A DNA stretch of 64,000 nucleotides from Pseudomonas sp. Lineage in GTDB: Bacteria > Pseudomonadota > Gammaproteobacteria > Pseudomonadales > Pseudomonadaceae. Of the stretch, positions 12,477 through 20,512 are shown piece after piece. The stretch is taken from assembly GCA_007713455.1 (NCBI GenBank), contig VMRT01000006.1, positions 62,001-126,000 on the forward strand, written 5' to 3'. Every line of letters starts with the position of its first letter. Position 1 is the stretch's first letter. The notes under the pieces are model-generated. The model worked only from the letters and a program-made list of their open reading frames with translations. It searched no databases and was not told the DNA's origin. Position numbers and translations under genes: made by a program.

Positions 12477-13540
12477 CGGCGCGGTACACGCCCGGTCACC
12501 TTGGTCAGCAGCTCGTAGCCGATGGTCCCGCAGGCCTGGGCCAGCTCGTCGATTGGCATCTGCGCGCCCCACAACTCCACGGCATCCCCTACCTGCGCCT
12601 GCGGCAGGTCGGTGAGATCCACCGCCAACATGTCCATTGAGACCCTGCCGGCCAGCGGCACGCGCTGGCCATGAATCACCACCGAGGTACCCGAAGGCGC
12701 GGTACGCGGGTAACCATCGGCATAGCCGCAGCTGACCGTGCCGATACGCGAGGCGCGTTGCGCGACCCAGCTGGCGCCATAGCCGACACTTTCACCTTCG
12801 GACACATCACGCACGGCAATCAGGGCACCGGTCAGAGTCATCACCGGGCGCAATCCAAGTTCCTGCGCACTCAGTTCGGCGAACGGCGTGGCGCCATAAA
12901 GCATGATGCCGGGACGAATCCAGGCCATGTGTGCCTGCGGCAACGCCAACACCGCGGCAGAGTTGGCCAGCGAGCAGTTATCGAACTCCAGGGCCATCAA
13001 TTCGCTGTAGCGCTCCAGCTGCAACTCGGTCAGGGCATGACCGCGCTCATCGGCGCAGGCGAAGTGGCTGATCAGGTTGAGCTCGCCAACCTGTGCCTTG
13101 CCCCTGAGCCGCGCATGGCATTCGCGCAGGCCGTGCAGGGTGAAGCCCAGCCTGTGCATGCCCGAATCCAGCTTCAACCACACATTCAACGGCCGCGGCA
13201 GATCGGCCGCCAGCAACCAATCGACCTGACGCTGATCCTGGATGGCAACATCCAGCCCAAGCTCGGCGGCGCGCAAATACTCAGCCGGCTCGAAACAACC
13301 TTCCAGCAGCAGGATGCGGGCATCGGGCGCACTGAGGCGAACCTCTTCCGCTTCTTCCAGGCAGGCCACGGCATAGCCGTCGGCAATCTCGCGTAGCGCC
13401 GTAACCGCTTCCCGTGCGCCATGCCCGTAGGCATTGGCCTTGACCACGGCAAACGCCTGGCGCTGCGGGGCGCATTGCTTGGCGAGCAGGTAGTTGTGAC
13501 GAAGCGCGGTCAGATCGACCGTGGCAACCAGCGGACGCAT
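12464..13540 (-). CDS. alr: Alanine racemase, biosynthetic
   Basis: PLP-dependent racemase supplying D-alanine for peptidoglycan. The 358-residue protein has the PLP lysine K34 in VVKANAYGHG, the second catalytic region GYGASW containing the active-site tyrosine, and C-terminal SMDM substrate-pocket residues. Length and position immediately downstream of dnaB favour the housekeeping Alr (PA4930 position) over catabolic DadX, which sits beside dadA. It ends by overlapping the NicD-type gene tail to tail. It is 131 bp downstream of dnaB on the same strand. Confidence 0.93.
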   Translation of the reverse strand: MRPLVATVDLTALRHNYLLAKQCAPQRQAFAVVKANAYGHGAREAVTALREIADGYAVACLEEAEEVRLSAPDARILLLEGCFEPAEYLRAAELGLDVAIQDQRQVDWLLAADLPRPLNVWLKLDSGMHRLGFTLHGLRECHARLRGKAQVGELNLISHFACADERGHALTELQLERYSELMALEFDNCSLANSAAVLALPQAHMAWIRPGIMLYGATPFAELSAQELGLRPVMTLTGALIAVRDVSEGESVGYGASWVAQRASRIGTVSCGYADGYPRTAPSGTSVVIHGQRVPLAGRVSMDMLAVDLTDLPQAQVGDAVELWGAQMPIDELAQACGTIGYELLTKVTGRVPRRYIG

Positions 13541-13671
13541 GAAGTTTTTCCTGTAAAACGGCGGGTGGGCGAAATCTTACTCCTGTGGACCGGGCCGCGC
13601 AGGCTGGCGTTCGGCTGAGTCGGGCAACAACAACATACAGCCCGCCGTCAAAAACGCCACAGCAGCTACGC

Positions 13672-15066
13672 TTACTCGTCGTCGAACTGGTAGCTGCCCG
13701 GTGCCAGATTCTCGAAGCGTGAATAACGGCCGAGGAACGCCAGACGCGTTGTGCCGATCGGGCCGTTACGCTGCTTGCCGATGATAATTTCGGCGACGCC
13801 CTTGTACTCGGTTTCGGGGTGATAGACCTCGTCCCGGTAGACGAACATGATGATGTCGGCGTCCTGCTCGATTGCCCCCGATTCACGCAAGTCGGAGTTC
13901 ACCGGGCGCTTGTTGGGGCGCTGTTCGAGCGAGCGGTTGAGCTGCGACAGGGCGATCACCGGACAGTTGAATTCCTTGGCGAGGCCCTTGAGCGAGCGCG
14001 AAATCTCGGAAATCTCGTTGGTCCGGTTGTCGCCGCTCGAGCCTGGGATCTGCATCAGCTGCAGGTAGTCGACCATGATCATGGCGATCTCGCCGTGCTC
14101 ACGGGCCAGGCGCCGCGTCCGCGCACGCATCTCCGACGGGCTGATGCCGGCGGTATCGTCGATGAACAGCTTACGGTCGTTGAGCAGATTCACCGCGGAG
14201 GTCAGCCGCGGCCAGTCGTCGTCCTCAAGCTTACCCGCGCGGACCTTGGTCTGGTCGATGCGGCCGAGCGAAGCGAGCATACGAATGACGATGGAGTCCG
14301 CGGGCATTTCCAGGGAAAACACCAGTACCGCCTTGTCGGTGCGCAGCACGGCATTCTCGACAAGGTTCATGGCGAATGTTGTCTTACCCATGGACGGACG
14401 ACCGGCAACGATGATCAGGTCAGCCGGTTGCAGTCCATTGGTGGCTTCGTCGAGATCGGTAAAGCCGGTGGACAGGCCGGTGATCGCCTCACCCGCATTG
14501 AAGAGGGTGTCGATACGATCGATGGCTTTGACCAGAATGTCGTTGATGCCGATCGGCCCGCCGGTCTTGGGCCGCGCTTCGGCGATCTGGAAGATCAGGC
14601 GCTCGGCTTCGTCGAGAATTTCTTCGCCGGTACGCCCCTGTGGCGCGTAGGCGCTGTCGGCAATCTCGTTGCTGATGCCGATCAGCTGGCGCAATGTGGC
14701 GCGCTCGCGAATGATCTGCGCGTAGGCCTTGATGTTCGCCACCGAAGGCGTGTTCTTCGCCAGCTCACCGAGATAGGCCAGGCCGCCGACCTGCGGCAGG
14801 TGCCCTTCCTTGTCCAGTTGCTCGGACAGGGTGACCACGTCGAACGGCGAGTTGCGCTCGGCCAGGGTGAAGATGGCGCGGAAGATGAGGCGATGATCGT
14901 GGCGATAGAAATCGCCATCGGATACCTGATCGAGCACGCGCTCCCAGGCATTGTTGTCCAGCATCAGGCCGCCAAGCACCGCCTGCTCTGCCTCGATGGA
15001 GTGCGGCGGCACCTTGAGCGCTGCGGTTTCCAGATCGTATTGCTGGGGGACACTGATGTCGTTCAT
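13672..15066 (-). CDS. dnaB: Replicative DNA helicase DnaB
   Basis: Hexameric 5'-3' helicase of the replisome. The 464-residue product contains the N-terminal DnaB domain with the typical opening (PPHSIEAEQAVLGGLML), a linker, and a RecA-like motor with Walker A GRPSMGKTT, the loop motif SGDNRTNEISEISRSLK and the C-terminal GPIG motif of the family. Start ATG 15066 fits the family length. A strong minus-strand terminator separates it from rplI upstream, so dnaB probably has its own promoter or depends on read-through. Confidence 0.97.
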   Translation of the reverse strand: MNDISVPQQYDLETAALKVPPHSIEAEQAVLGGLMLDNNAWERVLDQVSDGDFYRHDHRLIFRAIFTLAERNSPFDVVTLSEQLDKEGHLPQVGGLAYLGELAKNTPSVANIKAYAQIIRERATLRQLIGISNEIADSAYAPQGRTGEEILDEAERLIFQIAEARPKTGGPIGINDILVKAIDRIDTLFNAGEAITGLSTGFTDLDEATNGLQPADLIIVAGRPSMGKTTFAMNLVENAVLRTDKAVLVFSLEMPADSIVIRMLASLGRIDQTKVRAGKLEDDDWPRLTSAVNLLNDRKLFIDDTAGISPSEMRARTRRLAREHGEIAMIMVDYLQLMQIPGSSGDNRTNEISEISRSLKGLAKEFNCPVIALSQLNRSLEQRPNKRPVNSDLRESGAIEQDADIIMFVYRDEVYHPETEYKGVAEIIIGKQRNGPIGTTRLAFLGRYSRFENLAPGSYQFDDE

Positions 15067-15085
15067 GGCACTCGGAATTCGAAAC

Positions 15086-15130
15086 TACAAAAAAACAAAG
15101 GGCACGTTCCACTCGCGTGGAAACGTGCCC
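15086..15130 (-). terminator. Intrinsic terminator after rplI
   Basis: Minus-strand hairpin with arms at 15100-15109 and 15120-15130 (GGGCACGTT pairing with AACGTGCCC), followed on the minus strand by a T-rich tract at 15086-15099. It lies between rplI and dnaB and should end the ribosomal-protein operon. Confidence 0.85.
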
Positions 15131-15169
15131 GATGTTACTCGTCAGGCACCAGCGGTGCCAGACGATGGC

Positions 15170-15616
15170 TTAGCCGGCTACGACGATCAGCTTGACGGTC
15201 GCTTCGACGTCGGTGTGCAGGTGCACAGCTACGTCGTACTCACCAACCTGACGGATGGTGCCGTTCGGCAGACGAACTTCGCTCTTCGCTACTTCAACGC
15301 CAGAGGCGGTCAGTGCGTCGGCGATGTCGTGAGTGCCGATGGAACCGAACAGCTTGCCCTCATCGCCCGCGGTAGCGGTGATGGTGACTTCCAGTTCGGC
15401 CAGCTGAGCGGCGCGAGTTTCGGCAGAAGCCTTACGCTCGGCAGCAGCTTTTTCCAGGTCAGCACGACGAGCTTCGAACTCGGCGATGTTGGCTGCGGTA
15501 GCAGCAGTAGCCTTGCGCTGCGGCAGCAGGTAGTTGCGACCGTAACCAGACTTGACATTTACCTTGTCGCCCAGGTTGCCCAGGTTTGCGACTTTTTCCA
15601 GCAGGATGACTTCCAT
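15170..15616 (-). CDS. rplI: 50S ribosomal protein L9
   Basis: Large-subunit protein of 148 residues, full length for L9. It opens with the conserved [17 protein letters not shown], followed by a Lys-rich GRNYLLPQ segment, a long connecting helix rich in Ala/Glu/Arg, and the C-terminal rRNA-binding domain. Last gene of the rpsF-rpsR-DUF2232-rplI cluster, 21 bp after the membrane-protein gene, and followed by an intrinsic terminator. Confidence 0.98.
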   Translation of the reverse strand: MEVILLEKVANLGNLGDKVNVKSGYGRNYLLPQRKATAATAANIAEFEARRADLEKAAAERKASAETRAAQLAELEVTITATAGDEGKLFGSIGTHDIADALTASGVEVAKSEVRLPNGTIRQVGEYDVAVHLHTDVEATVKLIVVAG

Positions 15617-15637
15617 TTGAGTCTTACCTCTTAACTT

Positions 15638-16531
15638 TTAACCTTCACCGTTCGCAGGTCCCGCGCCATTCTTACCGGCTGCGCGACCACGAAAATCAAA
15701 CAGACTGTCGACAATGGCCAAAACGGCCAGTAACGGATAAATCAACTGCATGAACAGCACCAGCGTGACGTACAGCCCCACCAGCCAGAATCGCGGCAGA
15801 CGCCCCTGAGCCACCAGCCCGTGCATTAGCGCGATACCGGCAAACACCAGCGGTACACTGCACAACGGCGTCAAAACCGCCAGCTGCGCACCCAGGTTCG
15901 GTCCAAGCAGCATGCCGACCAGCAGCAGCACCGCCAGCAGTGGCGGGAACCGCAGCGTACGAAACTCACTGCCGAAACCGCCCGGGTTGTACAACGCTGC
16001 CTGCCAGTAACGACCAAGCATCAGGCTAAGCAGGGTGACGACCTGCAGCAATGCAGCCAGAAGGCCGGTCAGTACCGGTGCCAACAAGGACTCCAAGCGT
16101 CCGCGCTCCTCCACCGAAAGCTGCTGATAGGCGCCTGACAATGCGTCAGGCAACACTTTCTGCAGTTCGCTGGCCAGCGCCGCAATGGGCTCGCCGAACA
16201 CCGCACCGAGAGCCCAGACATACAGCAGTCCAAGGCCCACACTGCACAACATCACCCGCACCCACGAAGCCTGACTGCGCAGCAGTAACGCCAGCCCAAG
16301 CGAGCCCAGCAATACCAGCAGGGTTCGCGGATCGCCGAAGTACCACCAGGCCAGTGCCGGCAATACCGCCCAGACCAGCACACCCAACGCATCGTTGAGG
16401 CCACGGCGCAACAACACCAGGCTGCCCGCGGCTGCACTCAGCCAGAACAACATGGGCAACGCTGCAGCACCCGCCACCACGAAGATGGCTTGCATACGGC
16501 CGCGCATGATGAACTCAGCCAGGGCACGCAT
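15638..16531 (-). CDS. DUF2232 family integral membrane protein
   Basis: Protein of 297 residues with about eight hydrophobic segments spread over its whole length and few charged residues between them. Position between rpsR and rplI matches the conserved pseudomonad membrane gene at PA4933, a DUF2232/YybS-like family of unknown function. It is spaced 34 bp from rpsR and 21 bp from rplI, so it is co-transcribed with ribosomal proteins. No catalytic motif is visible. Confidence 0.85.
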   Translation of the reverse strand: MRALAEFIMRGRMQAIFVVAGAAALPMLFWLSAAAGSLVLLRRGLNDALGVLVWAVLPALAWWYFGDPRTLLVLLGSLGLALLLRSQASWVRVMLCSVGLGLLYVWALGAVFGEPIAALASELQKVLPDALSGAYQQLSVEERGRLESLLAPVLTGLLAALLQVVTLLSLMLGRYWQAALYNPGGFGSEFRTLRFPPLLAVLLLVGMLLGPNLGAQLAVLTPLCSVPLVFAGIALMHGLVAQGRLPRFWLVGLYVTLVLFMQLIYPLLAVLAIVDSLFDFRGRAAGKNGAGPANGEG

Positions 16532-16565
16532 GCGATTTATCCTTTACTTCTGTCGACCAGTCGGA

Positions 16566-16796
16566 TCAACGGCCGTGGCTGTCGGTGTAGGGCAGCAGGG
16601 CCAGGTAGCGGGCGCGCTTGATAGCGGTAGCCAGCTGACGCTGATAACGTGCCTTGGTTCCGGTGATACGGCTAGGAACGATCTTGCCGGTCTCGGAGAT
16701 ATAGGCCTTCAGGGTGTTGAGATCTTTGTAGTCGATCTCTTTCACGCCTTCGGCGGTGAAACGGCAGAACTTACGACGACGGAAAAAACGTGCCAT
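16566..16796 (-). CDS. rpsR: 30S ribosomal protein S18
   Basis: Small-subunit protein of 76 residues, the expected size. The sequence starts [17 protein letters not shown] and carries the S18 signature ([20 protein letters not shown]). It pairs with S6 on the 30S platform. It lies 28 bp downstream of rpsF in the same operon. The cysteine in RRKFCRF is retained. Confidence 0.98.
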   Translation of the reverse strand: MARFFRRRKFCRFTAEGVKEIDYKDLNTLKAYISETGKIVPSRITGTKARYQRQLATAIKRARYLALLPYTDSHGR

Positions 16797-16824
16797 GAAA
16801 TAGGCTCCTCAATAGATCCGTGGA

Positions 16825-17241
16825 TTACTCGTCAGCGTTGTTATCGCTGTCACTGTCGCTCTCGTTAGAGCCGTCAGTGTTGTCAGGGCGATCACGACGC
16901 TCGCGGCGCTCGCTACGGTTTTCCTCGGCCTTGAGCATTTCAGACTGTTCGGTCTCGGCTTCGTCGCGACGAATGATCAGGTTACGGATGACGGCGTCGT
17001 TGTAGCGGAAGTTGTCTTCCAGCTCGGCCAGGGCCTTGCCACTGCACTCGACGTTCAGCATCACATAGTGAGCCTTGTGCACGTTGTTGATGGCGTAAGC
17101 CAGCTGACGACGGCCCCAGTCTTCCAGGCGGTGAATCTTGCCACCGTCTTCTTCGATCAGCTTGGTGTAACGCTCCACCATGCCGCCGACCTGCTCGCTC
17201 TGGTCCGGGTGAACCAGAAAGATGATTTCGTAATGACGCAT
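16825..17241 (-). CDS. rpsF: 30S ribosomal protein S6
   Basis: Small-subunit protein of 138 residues; opens [17 protein letters not shown] with the S6 core to about residue 100 ([17 protein letters not shown]). The C-terminal tail is first basic ([10 protein letters not shown]) and then strongly acidic and serine/asparagine-rich, ending ADE. In E. coli and pseudomonads the S6 C-terminus is a substrate of the glutamate ligase RimK. First gene of the operon, preceded by a good ribosome-binding site (AAGGAG), a leader hairpin and a candidate promoter. Confidence 0.97.
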   Translation of the reverse strand: MRHYEIIFLVHPDQSEQVGGMVERYTKLIEEDGGKIHRLEDWGRRQLAYAINNVHKAHYVMLNVECSGKALAELEDNFRYNDAVIRNLIIRRDEAETEQSEMLKAEENRSERRERRDRPDNTDGSNESDSDSDNNADE

Positions 17242-17262
17242 AATTGCTCCTTACGGGTTGCA

Positions 17263-17285
17263 GCCTGCCGACTAAGCGGTCAGGC
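17263..17285 (-). promoter_or_regulatory. Leader hairpin upstream of rpsF, possible S6:S18 autoregulatory motif
   Basis: Minus-strand RNA can fold with GCCUG/CAGGC and CCG/CGG pairs around a short loop, leaving an unpaired A beside CCG. It lies 21 nt before the rpsF start. An S6:S18-binding leader containing an exposed CCG is known in many bacteria; whether this hairpin is that motif is inference. Confidence 0.35.
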
Positions 17286-17356
17286 AAGGAGTGAATGACT
17301 TGTTGTCTTGCTTGCAGGTAGGCGCGCAAACGCCTGCCGTCCAGGCAAGGGGCGCC

Positions 17357-17385
17357 ATTCTAGAGAAGGGCTGACAGCGGCGCAA
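17357..17385 (-). promoter_or_regulatory. Candidate sigma-70 promoter of the rpsF operon
   Basis: On the minus strand TTGCGC (17380-17385) and TAGAAT (17357-17362) are separated by exactly 17 bp. The -10 matches consensus at five of six positions, the -35 at three. Predicted transcription start is near 17350, giving a leader of about 110 nt before rpsF. Confidence 0.55.
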
Positions 17386-17420
17386 GGCGAACTGGTGAAT
17401 ATTTAACCAGCTTTAGACAT

Positions 17421-19589
17421 TCAGTTGCGCAGCGCCGCACGCTCGGCGCGAATACCATCGAGCAGCTCGCGAACCTGGTGGATATCGTACGGCTTCAGCA
17501 TGGTACGCAACCGATCGAGACCCACATCCGAAGCATTGACCGCATAGCCCGAGGCGATCACCAGCGATAACCTCGGGTGACGCGCACTAGCCTCACGCGC
17601 CAGATCGATTCCGCTCATCCCGGCTAGGCCGACATCCGTCAGCAGCACGTCGAAAGGCCGCTGCCCCAGCGCCTCCAGGGCCTCTTCCGCTGTCTCGCTT
17701 GCGACGACCTGATGCCCTAGCTCCATCATCACTTCACCGGTAAGCATGCGCAGGGTCGGGTCATCCTCGACGAAGAGGATCTTCAGACTGGCATCATCGG
17801 CCGCGGGGTTTTCCACGACATCGTCAGGCTGCGGGTCGCCCGCCACCGTTTTGGCCGGACCTGCCGAGAGATCACCTCCCGCGCCCTGCCGCTGCCCGTC
17901 ATCGACGCAGCGCGGCAAATGCACATGCACAGCGGTACCACCGCGCTCGCCGCTCTCCAGCGTAACGAAGCCACCGCTCTGCTTGACGAATCCATAAACC
18001 ATGCTCAAGCCGAGACCGGAGGCATTGCTGTCCTGCTTGGTGGTGAAGAAGGGTTCGAATGCCCGTGCGCGCACGTCGTCACTCATGCCGCCGCCCTCGT
18101 CGATGACACTGAGCAGGACGTAATCGCCACGCGAGTTGCCAGGCGCATCCTCGCCCAGCTGGCGATTCTCCAGACGCAGCACCACACGTCCGCTACCCGC
18201 CATCGCATCGCGCGCGTTGGAAGCGAGGTTCAACACTACGCTCTGCAGATTGCCGACATCGGCGAACACCGGCCATGGCTCGCCCAGCACCTCCAGCTCC
18301 AGCTGTACCGCCGAACCCAACGCCCCATTTAGCAGCTCGTGCATCTGCTCAAGCAGCTCCGGCAAGTGCACCTGGCGCGGCAACAATGGTTGGCGGCTGG
18401 CGAAAGCCAGCAGCTGCGACGCCAGACGCGCACCCTTCTCGACCCCGCTGACGGCCGAGTCTAACCGTCGCGCTGCAGTCTGATCGCTACCGAGACCACG
18501 CCGCAGCAGCTGCAGGTTGCCTCCGATGATCTGCAGCATGTTGTTGAAGTCGTGCGCGATCCCACCAGTCAGCTTGCCCACTGCCTCCAACCGCTGAGCC
18601 TGCTGCAGGGCCTGTTCGGCCACCTGTCGCTCGGCCTCACTTTGCTGCAGCGCCAGCGTTCGCTCACGGACTAGCTCTTCCAGGTGATCGCGATAACGCT
18701 GCAGCTCCGCCTCGTTGCGCTGCTGCTCGGTCACATCCTGCCCTTGAACGAAGATGCCAATGACCCCGCCATCGCTCTCGACGATCGGCTGCAAAACGAA
18801 ATCCAGAATCGCTTCCTGTGGCTCCTTGTCCGGATGCCGTCTCAGGAACAGCGATACACGTTTGCCGACATACGGCTGACCGGTACGATAGACCTCGTCG
18901 AGCAGACCGATGAGGGCCTGCCCCTCGATCTCGGGCAATCCCTCGCGAACCGTCTTGCCAAGCAGCTGACGGTGCCCGGTGACCTGCCGATAGGCATCAT
19001 TGACCAGTTCATATACATGATCAGGGCCGCGTAGAAAGCAGACGAACCCAGGCGCCTGCGCGAACAGACGGCGCAGCTGCTCGCCTTCGGACTGCAGCAG
19101 CCTAGCACGGGACATTACGCCTTGCTCCAACTGCTGCAAGGGCTGCAGACCGGCTGCCGCCTGACTCAACGAGTCTTTCATTGCCTGCAGCTCGGTAATG
19201 TCCGAGGTGTGCTGCAGAATCGCAACGACCTCTCCCTGCTCATTCAGGATTGGCGTGTGCGTGGCGCTCCAGTAACGATCCTCGTAAACCGGGCCAAGCG
19301 GCGTTTGTCGCGCGATGGAGTAACGAATTACCGGCAACGTATCGACTGCCTTGCGGCTGAGCACCCGCGCAAACGAATCGAGCAACTCTTGCACTCGGGT
19401 CATCTCGGGACTGAGCGGATCGGCAGCGAAGGCTTCATGAAGGCGATGACCCTGGATATCCGTCAGTTTTCGCCCGGTAAGCGTCAGGTAAGCGGCATTC
19501 GCATCCAGAATGACCAGGTCACGATCAAGCAGGACATAAGCATTCGGGGATAGCCGGAACAGACTTTCGAAAGACGGGCGCTGCTGCAT
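17421..19589 (-). CDS. Cytoplasmic PAS-PAS hybrid histidine kinase with C-terminal receiver
   Basis: Soluble hybrid sensor kinase of 722 residues with no membrane segment. Two PAS/PAC-type sensor regions (about 8-135 and 172-290) are followed by a coiled coil, HisKA with His346 in GGIAHDFNN, HATPase with the N box NLASNARDAM and G box SGLGLSM, and a receiver (605-720) with phospho-acceptor D652. The GGIAHDFNN H-box places it with blue-light/PAS type hybrid kinases. ATG 19589 is chosen over the open frame from 19649 because GGAGG sits just upstream. It sits between rpsF and rlmB with no partner regulator adjacent, and interrupts the gene order I recall in P. aeruginosa. Signal unknown. Confidence 0.85.
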   Translation of the reverse strand: MQQRPSFESLFRLSPNAYVLLDRDLVILDANAAYLTLTGRKLTDIQGHRLHEAFAADPLSPEMTRVQELLDSFARVLSRKAVDTLPVIRYSIARQTPLGPVYEDRYWSATHTPILNEQGEVVAILQHTSDITELQAMKDSLSQAAAGLQPLQQLEQGVMSRARLLQSEGEQLRRLFAQAPGFVCFLRGPDHVYELVNDAYRQVTGHRQLLGKTVREGLPEIEGQALIGLLDEVYRTGQPYVGKRVSLFLRRHPDKEPQEAILDFVLQPIVESDGGVIGIFVQGQDVTEQQRNEAELQRYRDHLEELVRERTLALQQSEAERQVAEQALQQAQRLEAVGKLTGGIAHDFNNMLQIIGGNLQLLRRGLGSDQTAARRLDSAVSGVEKGARLASQLLAFASRQPLLPRQVHLPELLEQMHELLNGALGSAVQLELEVLGEPWPVFADVGNLQSVVLNLASNARDAMAGSGRVVLRLENRQLGEDAPGNSRGDYVLLSVIDEGGGMSDDVRARAFEPFFTTKQDSNASGLGLSMVYGFVKQSGGFVTLESGERGGTAVHVHLPRCVDDGQRQGAGGDLSAGPAKTVAGDPQPDDVVENPAADDASLKILFVEDDPTLRMLTGEVMMELGHQVVASETAEEALEALGQRPFDVLLTDVGLAGMSGIDLAREASARHPRLSLVIASGYAVNASDVGLDRLRTMLKPYDIHQVRELLDGIRAERAALRN

Positions 19590-19756
19590 ACAACCTCCAT
19601 GGTACGAGCCTGACGCCGCGTAACTAACCCAGCAAGGCTCCGGCAGCACCCGGAGCCCTCAAGCAAAATATGACGAGAAGCCGCTATCCGCGGACGGGCC
19701 TGGACACCGATTGACCACAAAAAGGTCAATCGGTTTCAGATCAGCTGGTCAGGCGT

Positions 19757-20512
19757 TCAGCCAGCGACCTTGGCGCTCTTGCGCTGACGCAGCGCCTCGA
19801 ACAGGCATACGCCGGTCGCCACAGAAACGTTCAGACTGCTGACGCTGCCGGCCATGGGCAGGCGTACCAGATAATCACAGTGTTCACGCGTCAGGCGCCG
19901 CATACCGCGACCCTCGGCACCCATGATAAGCACGATGGGCCCGGTGAGATCCTGATCGTAGAGTGATTGCTCGGCTTCGCCCGCCGTCCCCACGACCCAT
20001 AATCCACGCTGCTGCAGCTTCTCCAGCGTGCGCGCAAGGTTGGTCACGGCGACCAGCGGAATCACTTCCGCCGCACCGCAGGCAACCTTGCGCACGGTGG
20101 CATTGAGAGTGGCCGATTTGTCTTTCGGCACGATCACGGCGAGCGCACCGGCCGCGTCCGCGGTGCGCAGACAGGCACCGAGGTTGTGCGGATCCGTCAC
20201 ACCATCCAGCACCAATAGCAGCGGCGGGCCATCGGCGCGATCAAGCAACTCCTCGAGCATGGCCTCACCCCATACCTGACTGGGGCTCACCTCGGCGACC
20301 ACACCCTGATGCACGCCTTCTACCCAGGCATCCATCTCCCGCCGCTCACACTGCCCGACACTCACACGTGCCTGAGCAGCCAGCTCGATCACCATCTGGG
20401 CGCGCGGATCGCCGCGCCCCTCTGCCAGCCATACCTGCTTGACGCGCTTGGGATGATGGCGCAGCAATGCCTCGACAGCGTGCAGGCCGTAGATCTTTTC
20501 CAGCTGACTCAT
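19757..20512 (-). CDS. rlmB: 23S rRNA (guanosine-2'-O-)-methyltransferase RlmB
   Basis: SPOUT-class methyltransferase for Gm2251 of 23S rRNA; 251 residues. The N-terminal substrate-binding domain begins EKIYGLHAVEALLRHHP. The C-terminal SPOUT knot shows LDGVTDPHNLGACLRTADAAG, GAEGRGMRRL and SLNVSVATGVCLFE. Its start overlaps the rnr stop as ATGA at 20509-20512, so the two are translationally coupled, as in many Gammaproteobacteria. Confidence 0.96.
   Translation of the reverse strand: MSQLEKIYGLHAVEALLRHHPKRVKQVWLAEGRGDPRAQMVIELAAQARVSVGQCERREMDAWVEGVHQGVVAEVSPSQVWGEAMLEELLDRADGPPLLLVLDGVTDPHNLGACLRTADAAGALAVIVPKDKSATLNATVRKVACGAAEVIPLVAVTNLARTLEKLQQRGLWVVGTAGEAEQSLYDQDLTGPIVLIMGAEGRGMRRLTREHCDYLVRLPMAGSVSSLNVSVATGVCLFEALRQRKSAKVAG

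Noticed and set aside
13819..15195. A 458-codon plus-strand frame opposite dnaB.
   Set aside because: dnaB on the other strand is unambiguous; the frame is a codon-bias shadow.
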